Assembly (NCBI GenBank): GCA_050955065.1 | Contig: JBPBQT010000047.1 | Span: 1-30,714 of the forward strand | From: Robbsia sp050955065 | Lineage (GTDB): Bacteria; Pseudomonadota; Gammaproteobacteria; Burkholderiales; Burkholderiaceae | Direction of reading: 5' to 3' | DNA length: 30,714 nucleotides | In this document: positions 23,641-30,714 of the stretch, in pieces | Position numbering within the stretch: position 1 is the first letter of the stretch | How the letters are laid out: each line of letters opens with the position of its first letter | Notes under the pieces: generated by a model | Seen by the model: the letters and a program-made list of their open reading frames with translations, nothing else | Told to the model about the DNA's origin: nothing | The model's database searches: none | Program-made: the position numbers and the translations under genes

Positions 23641-24510
23641 TTGGACAGCCGCTATCTCAAGAGCCTGCTTGCCGTGGTCGAATGCGGCTCGATCGCGGAT
23701 GCCGCCCGCGCCGAGGGCCTGACCGCCGCGGCGGTCGGCCAGCGTATCCAGACGCTGGAACGCGAACTGGACTTCGCGCTGCTGACACGCGGCGGACACA
23801 CCGCGAGGCCCACCGACGCCTGCCTGGCGTTGCTGCCGCGCGCGCGTCATATCGTGCGCGAGGTGTCGCTGCTCGCGGGCGATGCGGATCCGCACGGGCT
23901 GACCGGTACGCTGCGCATCGGCGTGATCTCCACCGCGCTGACCGGTTTGCTGCCCGCGGCGCTGCACACGCTCACGCGGCACGTACCCGGCGTCAAGCCG
24001 ATCGTCGTGCCCGGGGCCTCGCGCGCGCTGTATCAGGCGTTGCTGGCAAAGGAGCTGGACGCCGCGATCCTGGTCGCCCCGCCGTTCGCGCTGCCTCGGC
24101 TGGTGCATGCCGTTTCGCTGCGCCGGGAAGCACTCGTCTTTCTGTCCAACAAGAAGTGGCGCGACGACATCGCGACCGCCCTGCGCAACCGACCCTACAT
24201 TCGCTACGATCCGGAATCCTGGGGTGGCCGCCATGCGGCCCGTTACCTGGACGATCAGCGGATCGTTCCGAACGTGCTGTGCGATCTGGACGCGCTGGAA
24301 GCCATCGCGATGCTGGTCGCGGACGGCGTCGGCGTCAGTCTCGTGCCGCGCTGGTCCGGTCTCGAACGCCTCGCGGCGAATTGCCGCGTGGCCGCGCTGC
24401 CGGGCGCGCCTTACCAGCGCGAGATCCTGCTGCTCGGCAACGCACAGAGCGAACGGCCGAAACTGGTGCTGGCGCTGACGCATGCGCTACAGCAAAACGT
24501 CGGTACCTGA
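23641..24510 (+). CDS. LysR-family transcriptional regulator
   Basis: This 289-residue regulator has an N-terminal winged helix-turn-helix (about residues 1-60; GSIADAARAEGLTAAAVGQRIQTLERELD is the recognition region). A family-3-like ligand-binding domain follows from about residue 85. It starts at TTG 23641, with AGGAAAGGA about seven bases upstream; no ATG in this frame gives a whole domain. It is divergent from the VOC/hydroxyacid dehydrogenase pair, the usual position for a LysR activator of that operon. The inducer is unknown. The inverted repeat at its ribosome site may be its own binding site. Confidence 0.9.
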   Translation: MDSRYLKSLLAVVECGSIADAARAEGLTAAAVGQRIQTLERELDFALLTRGGHTARPTDACLALLPRARHIVREVSLLAGDADPHGLTGTLRIGVISTALTGLLPAALHTLTRHVPGVKPIVVPGASRALYQALLAKELDAAILVAPPFALPRLVHAVSLRREALVFLSNKKWRDDIATALRNRPYIRYDPESWGGRHAARYLDDQRIVPNVLCDLDALEAIAMLVADGVGVSLVPRWSGLERLAANCRVAALPGAPYQREILLLGNAQSERPKLVLALTHALQQNVGT

Positions 24511-24690
24511 ACGACGCGACCGCCGCAAGCTCACCACCGGCATGCATGGACAGACATCGGTAGTCGCCAATGCCCGTCGCTGCCCGAGGCGCGGACGAAA
24601 CATACAAAAAATACAATCGTTCTGCGAAATTTCCTTTTCCCGAAATGCGGGATATTTCGCCGGCTTCTCTCGTGGCCCGGGAATTTATCC

Positions 24691-24719
24691 TTGACTGGCG
24701 ATTTTAGGATTTGTATAAA
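24691..24719 (+). promoter_or_regulatory. Strong sigma70-like promoter of the binding protein-porin-dehydratase operon
   Basis: TTGACT (24691-24696) and TATAAA (24714-24719) are 17 bases apart, a near-consensus pair in an AT-rich stretch. The start codon of the binding-protein gene is at 24759. Confidence 0.75.
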
Positions 24720-24730
24720 TTTGTACAAAT
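24709..24730. promoter_or_regulatory. Two stacked operator-like palindromes over the -10 region
   Basis: ATTTGTATAAAT (24709-24720, near-palindromic) and ATTTGTACAAAT (24719-24730, perfectly palindromic) are centred ten bases apart, one helical turn. They cover the -10 and the probable transcription start, so a bound protein would repress. The TTGTACAA core resembles operators of GntR-type repressors. No GntR gene is present in the window. Confidence 0.55.
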
Positions 24731-24758
24731 CAAGCAATGTCCACCTCAAGGTCGCCCG

Positions 24759-25586
24759 ATGAAACCTCGTTCCATGATGCGCTCGCTGGCAGTTTCCCTG
24801 ACTGCGGCGGCAGTTTCCCTGACGCTTTGCAGCGCTGCCCAGGCGGCCGACATGCCGAAGATGGTCGAGAGCGGTCATCTGACCTATGGCGTCGCCGCCA
24901 CCTTCGCGCCGTTCGAATTCACGAAGGATGGTGCCTTGACGGGCTTCGACATCGATCTCGTCAATGCGGTCGCCAAGCAGATGAAACTCACGCCGCAAGC
25001 GCAGAGCATGCAGTTCAGCGGGCTGATTCCGGCGTTGCAGGGGGGCCGTACCGACCTCATCAATTCGGCGATGTACATGACCCCGGCGCGCGCGACGCAG
25101 GTCGACTTCGTCCCCTACCTCAAGCTCGGCGACCGGATCATCGTGCAGGCGGCGAATCCCGCGAAAATCACCGGGCGCGACAATTCGGTGTGCGGCAAGA
25201 CGATCGCCGTGACCCTGGGCGGCATCGAGGAGAGCTATGCCCGCGCCGACGTCCAGCGCTGCGCCGCGGCCAAGCTCGCGGCGCCGACGGTCATGACGCT
25301 GCCCACCGCGCAGGACGCGGCGTTGAGCCTGCGCCAGGGACGCGCCGATGCGCTCTACAACTCGACGCCCGGCACGGTCAAGCTGATGACCGACGTGCCC
25401 GGCGTCTATCAGGCGGTGGGGCCGGAATTCGAGCAGACCACGACCATCGGCATGGCGGTGAACAAAGGCAACGCGGCGCTGGCGGCCGCGCTGAAGGATG
25501 CACTCGCCAAGGTCGTCGCCGACGGCACGTACGCGCAGTTGATCGGCAAGTGGCAACTGCCCGCTTCCGTCGCGATCTTCAAGTAA
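24759..25586 (+). CDS. Polar amino acid-type ABC transporter substrate-binding protein (SBP family 3), without permease partner
   Basis: This 275-residue periplasmic protein has a signal peptide ending at AAQA-AD (about residue 30). The mature family-3 body includes VAATFAPFEFTKDGALTGFDIDLVNAVAKQM, then FSGLIPALQGGRTDLINSAMYMTPAR. The ATG at 24759 has AAGG at seven bases; the in-frame ATG at 24711 lies inside the promoter and is rejected. The signal peptide contains a seven-residue duplication. No permease or ATPase gene follows. Instead a porin gene starts nine bases later, then a dehydratase. It may borrow a membrane complex encoded elsewhere, or act as a sensor-partner binding protein. The ligand is probably an amino acid that feeds the dehydratase. 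Confidence 0.88.
   Translation: MKPRSMMRSLAVSLTAAAVSLTLCSAAQAADMPKMVESGHLTYGVAATFAPFEFTKDGALTGFDIDLVNAVAKQMKLTPQAQSMQFSGLIPALQGGRTDLINSAMYMTPARATQVDFVPYLKLGDRIIVQAANPAKITGRDNSVCGKTIAVTLGGIEESYARADVQRCAAAKLAAPTVMTLPTAQDAALSLRQGRADALYNSTPGTVKLMTDVPGVYQAVGPEFEQTTTIGMAVNKGNAALAAALKDALAKVVADGTYAQLIGKWQLPASVAIFK
24788..24823 (+). repeat. 15-bp direct repeat in the signal peptide coding region
   Basis: GGCAGTTTCCCTGAC occurs at 24788-24802 and 24809-24823, a period of 21 bases. It duplicates seven residues (AVSLT core) of the hydrophobic part of the signal peptide. Frame is kept. Confidence 0.85.
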
Positions 25587-25595
25587 GCCGGGACG

Positions 25596-26792
25596 ATGAC
25601 AGTGGAGAAGATCGCGTCGCTGGCGCCGGCGCCGGCGCCGGCATGTTTGCTGGCGTTTTTCCTCGCGGGCATGCCGGCCGTGGCGAATGCCCAGAGCAGC
25701 CCGCAAAACAGCGTCACCCTGTATGGCATCGTGGATGCCGGCATCAGTTATCTCAAAGCCAGCAGCGGCGCCCGCTATAGTCTGTTGAGCGGCGGGCTGT
25801 CCGGCAACCGTTTCGGCCTGAAGGGTCAGGAAGACCTGGGCGGCGGCGTGAACGCCATTTTCCAGCTGGAAAACGGCTTCGCGCTCGGCAACGGCAAACT
25901 GTTGCAGGGCGGCCGCGCGTTCGGGCGGCAGGCGTTCGTCGGCCTCGCGAGCAATACCTGGGGCTCGGTGACCTTCGGTCGCATGTACGATCCGGTCGTC
26001 GACCTGGTGCAGCCGATCACCGCCGACGGTTTCGGCGGCAGCGTGCCGTTCGCAACGCCGGGCGATGTCGACAACAACGACTTCAGCGCGCGCGTATCGA
26101 ACGCCATCAAATATGCCAGCCCGGATTACGCAGGACTGCGATTCGAAAGCCTGTTCGCGCTCGGTGGCGTATCCGGTCATACCGGCCAGGGCATCACCTT
26201 CGGCGCGGCGGCCGCCTACCACCGTGGTCCGCTGAGCGTATCGGGCGGTTATTTCCAGGCGAGCAATCCCAACGGCGACAGCGGCAGGCGCAGCACCTGG
26301 AGCAGCAACACCACCGATGCGCTGTTCGAGGGCGGCTCGATCAACGCGGGTTACATTACCGCGCACACGCTCGCCATCGTCCAGCTCGCCGGGCTCTACG
26401 CGTTCGGCCCGTTTTCCGTGGGGGCCGGCTACAGCAATGCGCAGTACCGTCACGACGGCGAGTCCACCTTCGACACGACGGAGAAATTCAATACCGGGCG
26501 CGTCTTCGCTTTCTATCGCGTCTCGCCGGCGCTGCGCTTTGGCGCCGGTTATGTGCTGACGGCCGCGAGCGGCGACACATCCGCCCGGTACAACCAGGGC
26601 AGCGTCGGCGCGTTCTACAACCTCTCGAAGCGCACCGACGTCTACACCACCGCGGCCTATCAGCGCGCGAACGGCACGCAACGCACCGCAGGCGGCGCGC
26701 TGCAAAGCGCGCGGGCCACGATCTCCTCGTACGGCGTCGACGGCACCGCCTCGCAGGCGATCGTGACCGTGGGCCTGCGTCACCGTTTCTAG
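25596..26792 (+). CDS. Gram-negative trimeric porin (Burkholderia Omp32/OpcP type)
   Basis: This 398-residue outer-membrane protein has a signal peptide ending near NAQS and a beta-barrel body. SVTLYGIVDAGISYL begins the mature part, and GNRFGLKGQEDLGGGVNAIFQLENGF and VGLASNTWGSVTFGRM follow, all classical for betaproteobacterial porins. It ends in VTVGLRHRF, with the C-terminal Phe needed for barrel assembly. The ATG at 25596 is nine bases after the binding-protein stop, so the two genes are co-transcribed. It would let the substrate cross the outer membrane. A GC-rich run encodes an Ala-Pro repeat in the signal peptide. Confidence 0.93.
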   Translation: MTVEKIASLAPAPAPACLLAFFLAGMPAVANAQSSPQNSVTLYGIVDAGISYLKASSGARYSLLSGGLSGNRFGLKGQEDLGGGVNAIFQLENGFALGNGKLLQGGRAFGRQAFVGLASNTWGSVTFGRMYDPVVDLVQPITADGFGGSVPFATPGDVDNNDFSARVSNAIKYASPDYAGLRFESLFALGGVSGHTGQGITFGAAAAYHRGPLSVSGGYFQASNPNGDSGRRSTWSSNTTDALFEGGSINAGYITAHTLAIVQLAGLYAFGPFSVGAGYSNAQYRHDGESTFDTTEKFNTGRVFAFYRVSPALRFGAGYVLTAASGDTSARYNQGSVGAFYNLSKRTDVYTTAAYQRANGTQRTAGGALQSARATISSYGVDGTASQAIVTVGLRHRF

Positions 26793-26866
26793 AAGGGGTG
26801 CATGACACCCTCCCGGACGCGTGACGCCAGCGCCGCGCGGTCCATGATTTCACAGGAAACGTCGCC

Positions 26867-27862
26867 ATGAGCATGCACTACATCACACCGACCGTCGCCG
26901 ATGTGCGCGACGCGGCCGAGCGGCTCGCGGGCGTGGCGGTTCATACCCCCATCGTGCGCTCGGACCGGCTCGACGCGCTGACCGGCGCGCGCGTCTTCGT
27001 CAAGCTGGAAAGCCTGCAGCACACCGCCGCCTTCAAGTTCCGCGGCGCCTACAACGCGCTCTCGCGGCTGGACCGCACGCAGTGCCCGGACGGCGTGGTC
27101 GCCTACTCGACCGGCAATCACGGGCAGGCGATCGCCACCGTCGGGCGTCTGCTCGGCATTCCCACCACCGTGGTCATGCCCTCGAACGCCCCCGCCAATA
27201 AAATCAGGAAAGCCGAAACGCAGGGCGCGCGGATCGTCCTCTACGACCGCGACCGGCAAAGCCGGGAAGAGGTCGCGGCCGAACTCGCGCAACACGGCCG
27301 TTTCGCGGTCGTGCCGCCGGGCGACCACCATCACGTCATCGCGGGTCAGGGCACCGTCGCGTTCGAAGCGCTCGGCGTCCTCGGCGCGGATCTGCTCGAC
27401 ATGATCATCGTTCCCTGCGGCGGCGGCGGTCTGTCCGCCGGCACCTGCCTGGCGGTGGAAGCGGCGGGCGCGCGGGCGCAGGTCTGGGCCGCCGAACCCG
27501 CGAGTTTCGACGATACGCGGCGCTCGCTGCGTTCGGGAAATCGGGAAACGAATCCCGCGACGACGCTGCCGTCGATCTGCGACGCGCTGCTGGCACCGAC
27601 GCCCGCGGAGCTGCCGTTCTCGATCAACCGGCAACGGTTGAGCGGCGTGCTTGCCGCGAACGACGCCGAGGTCGTGACGGCGATGCGCCTGTGCTTCGAG
27701 GAATTCCGCACCGTCGTCGAGCCGGGCGGCGCCGTGGCGCTCGCCGCGCTGCTCGCGGACCCGAGCGCGCCGGTGCGGGGCAAGACGGTGCTGGTGATCG
27801 CGTCGGGCGGCAATGTCGAGGCCGATCTGTTCGCACGGGCGATCGCCTCCTCGCCGACCTGA
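26867..27862 (+). CDS. Threonine/serine dehydratase-like PLP enzyme (fold type II)
   Basis: This 331-residue PLP enzyme would remove ammonia from a beta-hydroxy amino acid to yield a keto acid. The PLP lysine is K57 (AAFKFRGAYN). The substrate loop is STGNHGQ (81-87) and the phosphate-binding loop CGGGGLSAG (184-192). Length fits the short form lacking the ACT regulatory domain of biosynthetic IlvA, so catabolic threonine/serine dehydratase, serine racemase or hydroxyaspartate ammonia-lyase are all possible. AGGA lies nine bases before the ATG. It follows the porin gene by 74 bases on the same strand. Together with the binding protein and porin it suggests uptake and deamination of one amino acid. 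It converges with the histidine kinase gene. Confidence 0.9.
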   Translation: MSMHYITPTVADVRDAAERLAGVAVHTPIVRSDRLDALTGARVFVKLESLQHTAAFKFRGAYNALSRLDRTQCPDGVVAYSTGNHGQAIATVGRLLGIPTTVVMPSNAPANKIRKAETQGARIVLYDRDRQSREEVAAELAQHGRFAVVPPGDHHHVIAGQGTVAFEALGVLGADLLDMIIVPCGGGGLSAGTCLAVEAAGARAQVWAAEPASFDDTRRSLRSGNRETNPATTLPSICDALLAPTPAELPFSINRQRLSGVLAANDAEVVTAMRLCFEEFRTVVEPGGAVALAALLADPSAPVRGKTVLVIASGGNVEADLFARAIASSPT

Positions 27863-27890
27863 GCGTCCCGAAGCGGTCCCGCGCGCACCC

Positions 27891-29975
27891 TCAGCCGTTG
27901 CCGGTGGCCGTTTCCACGGCCCCGAGCAAGTGATCGATGTCGACCGGTTTGCGCAGGACCACCGCCTTGGATATGCGGTCCAGCGCCAGCGTGTCGGAAT
28001 AGCCGCTGACGAAAATGATGGGCACGTCCGGCATGTGCGAACGTGCCAGGCGCGCGGTTTCCGCACCGTTCAAGCCGGGCATGATGAAATCGATGATGAC
28101 GGCGTCGGGCCGTATCTTCTTGAGCTGTTCCAATCCCGCGCAACCGTTCTCGGCTTCGACGACCACGTAACCCACGTCGCGAAGCAACGCGGCCAGCGCG
28201 GTCCGCACGTTTTCGTCGTCGTCTATCAGCAGGATCGATCTCGCGGTGACGATCGCATCGTGTGTGTATTTTTCGATGACCGGCTTTTTCTTCTGTTCGG
28301 GCGCCGGCGCTTCCGGAAGCACCATGTCGATGGTCGTGCCCTGCCCGGGATGGCTTTGCAGCCGGAACATGCCGCCGCACTGCTTGACGAAGCCGTAGAC
28401 CTGGGCAAGGCCCAATCCGGTTCCATGACCCTGCGGCTTGGTCGTGAAAAAGGGTTCCACGGCGCGCGCGGCGGTTTCCTCGGACATGCCGATTCCGGTG
28501 TCCGATACCGAAATCACGACATAGCGATCCGGCCCCTGCGTTGAATAGACGACCTCCAGGGAGGTGGTCAACGTGAACGTGCCGCTTTCGGGCATGGCGT
28601 CGCGGGCATTCAACGCCAGGTTCAACAACGCCATTTCGAGCTGGTTCGCATCGGCGAACACGTGGCGCGCCTGCGCATGCAGCGCGCATTTGACCTGGAT
28701 CGTCGGGCCGAGCGCATTGCCGACCATCGCGAGCGTGAAATCCATCACCGCGCCCAGATCGGTGGGTCGAATGTCGAGTTTCTGGGTTCGGGAGAACGTC
28801 AGCAACTGGGACGTCAACTTCTCGCCTCGGCTCGCCGCCGCACTCGCGTTCAACAGATGCCTGTGGCCGGGGTGTCCCGGCGGAATGTGCTGTCGAAGAA
28901 TATGATGGCTCGCGCTGATCGCCATCAGAAGATTGTTGAAGTCGTGGGCGATCCCGCCGGTCAGCTGGCCCACCGCTTCCATGCGTTGCGCCCGGTACAT
29001 CGCCGATTCCGCCTTGATGCGCTCCTCGCTCTCGCGGCGCAGGGAATGCGCCTGCGCCGCGAGGCGCTCCTCCAGATCCCGGGCGAAGGCGGTCTGCGCG
29101 CGCCCCTTTTGCCCGTACTCGTCGTCGAGCCGGTCCTGCGTCGCACCGATGTGCAGAATCAGGCCCGTCATCGGCGCGACGGTCACGATGACCAGCATCG
29201 AAAACGCCATGCCGGAATCCATCAGCCCGGTCGACGCTCGGTGCATCAAAAACAAACCGATCAACGGTATGGCCAGGATGACGAGAAACAGACGCCGCGC
29301 CGTGGTACCGCCCGGTCCGCTCGATGCCAGCGGGGAAAACCAGCTGGTTTCGGCCTGCCCCAGCAGCGTCGCGAGCGACAGCGCGAAGAGCGCGCTGGAC
29401 GAGTGCAGCGCGATGGCGCTGCGGCCCCACAGCATGTACAGATCGCGTACGCCGTATGCGTGACCCAGGATGGCGCTGCCGGATATGAGCAGCGGCAACA
29501 GCGTGACGCAGCACGAAGCGCGCTGCCACATGACGAGACGCAGGCACTGCGCGCACGCCAGACACACCAGGCCCATGGCGGTCGCCGCGGACGCCTGGCC
29601 GCCCTTGGCGGGAGGAAGATCGAAAACCACGTGCGTGAGCCACGGGCTGATCTGCTCCGTTCCGTCCCGGGCGATCGAGCCCAGGATCCCGGCGCTCAGA
29701 CACAGCGCCGCCCCCGCCGCCGCGCCGGGCAGGTGCCGGAACCCTGCGTTACGGATGCCGCCCCTGCCGGCCGGATTTCCGCGGATCAGCGTGATCGAGA
29801 GAAGCACCACCACGAGCATCGTTGCCGGCGCCATGAAGCGATTGCCGACCACCAGCCGCTCCGGGGAAATGTCGTGCGTGAAATAGTGGTACAGAACCGG
29901 CAAAAGCGATGCGATGACGGCGGTGGCGAGCCAGGGGACAACCTTGAACAAGGGGAAGGACGTTCGTGGTGTCAT
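27891..29975 (-). CDS. Hybrid sensor histidine kinase with eight predicted membrane segments and C-terminal receiver
   Basis: This is a 694-residue inner-membrane sensor. About eight hydrophobic segments fall between residues 8 and 276, forming an integral sensor of MASE type. A charged coiled-coil stretch (280-330) leads into the kinase. The phosphorylated His is H344 (GGIAHDFNNLL). The N-box includes N457 (LNLALNARDAM), the G1 box is DTGIGM (492-497) and the G2 box GHGTGLGL (517-524). The C-terminal receiver (580-690) has acidic residues D585-D587, the acceptor D629 (IIDFIMPG) and K676 (LRKPV). The IAHDFNNLL form marks the HisKA/PAS-type hybrid class. The ATG at 29975 is used although no strong ribosome site is visible. 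No response regulator with a DNA-binding output is adjacent. The signal is unknown. Confidence 0.92.
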   Translation of the reverse strand: MTPRTSFPLFKVVPWLATAVIASLLPVLYHYFTHDISPERLVVGNRFMAPATMLVVVLLSITLIRGNPAGRGGIRNAGFRHLPGAAAGAALCLSAGILGSIARDGTEQISPWLTHVVFDLPPAKGGQASAATAMGLVCLACAQCLRLVMWQRASCCVTLLPLLISGSAILGHAYGVRDLYMLWGRSAIALHSSSALFALSLATLLGQAETSWFSPLASSGPGGTTARRLFLVILAIPLIGLFLMHRASTGLMDSGMAFSMLVIVTVAPMTGLILHIGATQDRLDDEYGQKGRAQTAFARDLEERLAAQAHSLRRESEERIKAESAMYRAQRMEAVGQLTGGIAHDFNNLLMAISASHHILRQHIPPGHPGHRHLLNASAAASRGEKLTSQLLTFSRTQKLDIRPTDLGAVMDFTLAMVGNALGPTIQVKCALHAQARHVFADANQLEMALLNLALNARDAMPESGTFTLTTSLEVVYSTQGPDRYVVISVSDTGIGMSEETAARAVEPFFTTKPQGHGTGLGLAQVYGFVKQCGGMFRLQSHPGQGTTIDMVLPEAPAPEQKKKPVIEKYTHDAIVTARSILLIDDDENVRTALAALLRDVGYVVVEAENGCAGLEQLKKIRPDAVIIDFIMPGLNGAETARLARSHMPDVPIIFVSGYSDTLALDRISKAVVLRKPVDIDHLLGAVETATGNG

Positions 29976-30225
29976 CGTTCGATGTGGGCGTCGATGCGTA
30001 CCGCCGCCTGGGTCGCCAATCGCGGGAGCCCACGGCTCCGGCAAGATACCCGAGTGTAGTGAACGTCATGATACAAAGAGATAAGCGTAAACCCGGCAAA
30101 TCGGCGGAAAGGATTTTTCGTCTCCGCCGGCGTGCGGGAACCGGTGAAGAACGGCCGCGTTTTCTCCATTGCGTCCACGCGGTCGATGCGTTGAAAGTCT
30201 GGATGCGCGTGGCTCTCCGGGCGGG

Positions 30226-30714
30226 CTATCGCGACGCCGCCGCCTCGCGCGCGGCGTCGACGAACGCCAGCAGCAACGGATGCGGCCGGCCCGGTGCGGA
30301 AGACTGCTCGGGATGACCCTGCATGCCGATGAAGAAACGATGACCGCGCGCTTCGATCGCATCGACGACCGCGCCGCTCCGGTCCCAGGCGGCGACGTTC
30401 ACGCCCGCCGCCGTCAATGCGGCGTACAGCGCGGGATTGAAGCGATAGCGATGGTTGTAACGCAGGCCGTCCCGGCCGCCGAGGATCGCTGTCAGACGCG
30501 CGCCGTCGACGACCTGCATCCGGTGCTCGCCGACGCGATGCAGCGGGGATGACGGAAATGGTGGGGGCATCCTGGACAGCGGCTCCCGCTCCATCGGCAC
30601 GAAGCTCGGCACGCGTACGTTCGCATCGACCTCCGCCAGACCGACATCCTCCGCGCCGAGCGCGATCTGCAGCACCGCGGTCGCCATCGTCTGCATGCCA
30701 AGGCACAGTCCCAC
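30226..30714 (-). CDS. CTP synthase-like class I glutamine amidotransferase, partial
   Basis: About 162 C-terminal residues are visible; the 5' part lies beyond the window end. The nucleophile elbow GLCLGMQ (Cys at visible residue 4) and the catalytic pair H134 and E136 (GMQGHPEQ) define a class I amidotransferase. RYNHRYRFNP (85-94) and GRPHPLLLAF are the hallmarks of the CTP-synthase C-terminal domain. A normal PyrG would have a long synthase domain before this; whether that exists cannot be seen. Stand-alone PyrG-like amidotransferases do exist. The stretch of 250 bases between it and the kinase holds no gene. Confidence 0.82.
   Translation of the reverse strand: MGLCLGMQTMATAVLQIALGAEDVGLAEVDANVRVPSFVPMEREPLSRMPPPFPSSPLHRVGEHRMQVVDGARLTAILGGRDGLRYNHRYRFNPALYAALTAAGVNVAAWDRSGAVVDAIEARGHRFFIGMQGHPEQSSAPGRPHPLLLAFVDAAREAAASR

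Noticed and set aside
24531..26783. Very long minus-strand open frame opposite the binding-protein and porin genes
   Set aside because: Its composition is that of an antisense shadow, with no recognisable domain, and both plus-strand genes are unambiguous.
22167..27862. A beta-hydroxyaspartate (glyoxylate assimilation) pathway from the GhrA-like enzyme and the PLP dehydratase
   Set aside because: The aldolase, transaminase and imine reductase genes of that pathway are absent, and the two genes are in separate transcription units.
30102..30129. Inverted repeat CGGCGGA-N14-TCCGCCG between the kinase and amidotransferase genes as a terminator
   Set aside because: There is no T-run after the stem on either strand. 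It could be a weak hairpin but is not supported as an intrinsic terminator.

Overview
The window is high-GC DNA (about two-thirds G+C by eye). Genes are tightly packed and many adjacent pairs overlap by four bases (ATGA). Protein styles point to a betaproteobacterium of the Burkholderiaceae (Burkholderia, Paraburkholderia or Robbsia type): a Burkholderia-type porin, amino-acid and amide ABC importers, FmdA-type amidases, AraC and LysR regulators, and a PiT phosphate transporter. This placement comes from protein character only. I saw no rRNA, tRNA, CRISPR array, insertion sequence or phage gene.

Region 1 (1-7537, minus strand) reads as a nitrogen-compound uptake and breakdown cluster. Transcription starts at a good sigma70-like promoter (7668-7696). 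It runs through an M20-type amidohydrolase, two kinase-fold phosphotransferases (APH type and choline-kinase type) and a HAD phosphatase. It then continues through a urea/short-chain-amide type ABC importer (binding protein, two permeases and a first ATPase cut off by the window edge). I do not know a named pathway with this exact set.

Region 2 (7928-15319). After a hemerythrin-like gene comes the most unusual gene of the window: one open frame (8501-11041, minus) that joins a complete AraC-type regulator to a complete acetamidase/formamidase. It is divergent from an operon encoding a polar-amino-acid type binding protein, a permease fused to its ATPase, and a free-standing second acetamidase/formamidase. 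The layout suggests a regulator that carries the fold of the pathway enzyme as a sensor or working enzyme domain and controls uptake and hydrolysis of an amide.

Region 3 (15324-21851) is general metabolism and stress: an SDR oxidoreductase divergent from a zinc alcohol dehydrogenase with a near-consensus FNR/ANR box, an AzoR-type reductase, a GNAT acetyltransferase, a stand-alone GAF protein, a DUF1003 membrane protein and a PiT phosphate transporter.

Region 4 (22167-30714) holds a GhrA-type 2-hydroxyacid dehydrogenase overlapping a VOC (glyoxalase-fold) gene, with a divergent LysR gene. Next is a binding protein - porin - threonine/serine dehydratase operon behind a strong promoter with two stacked operator-like palindromes. 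A hybrid histidine kinase with eight predicted membrane segments follows, and the window ends inside a CTP-synthase-like glutamine amidotransferase.

Recurring features are amide and amino-acid nitrogen acquisition, protein fusions, and short in-frame tandem repeats inside or at the ends of genes.
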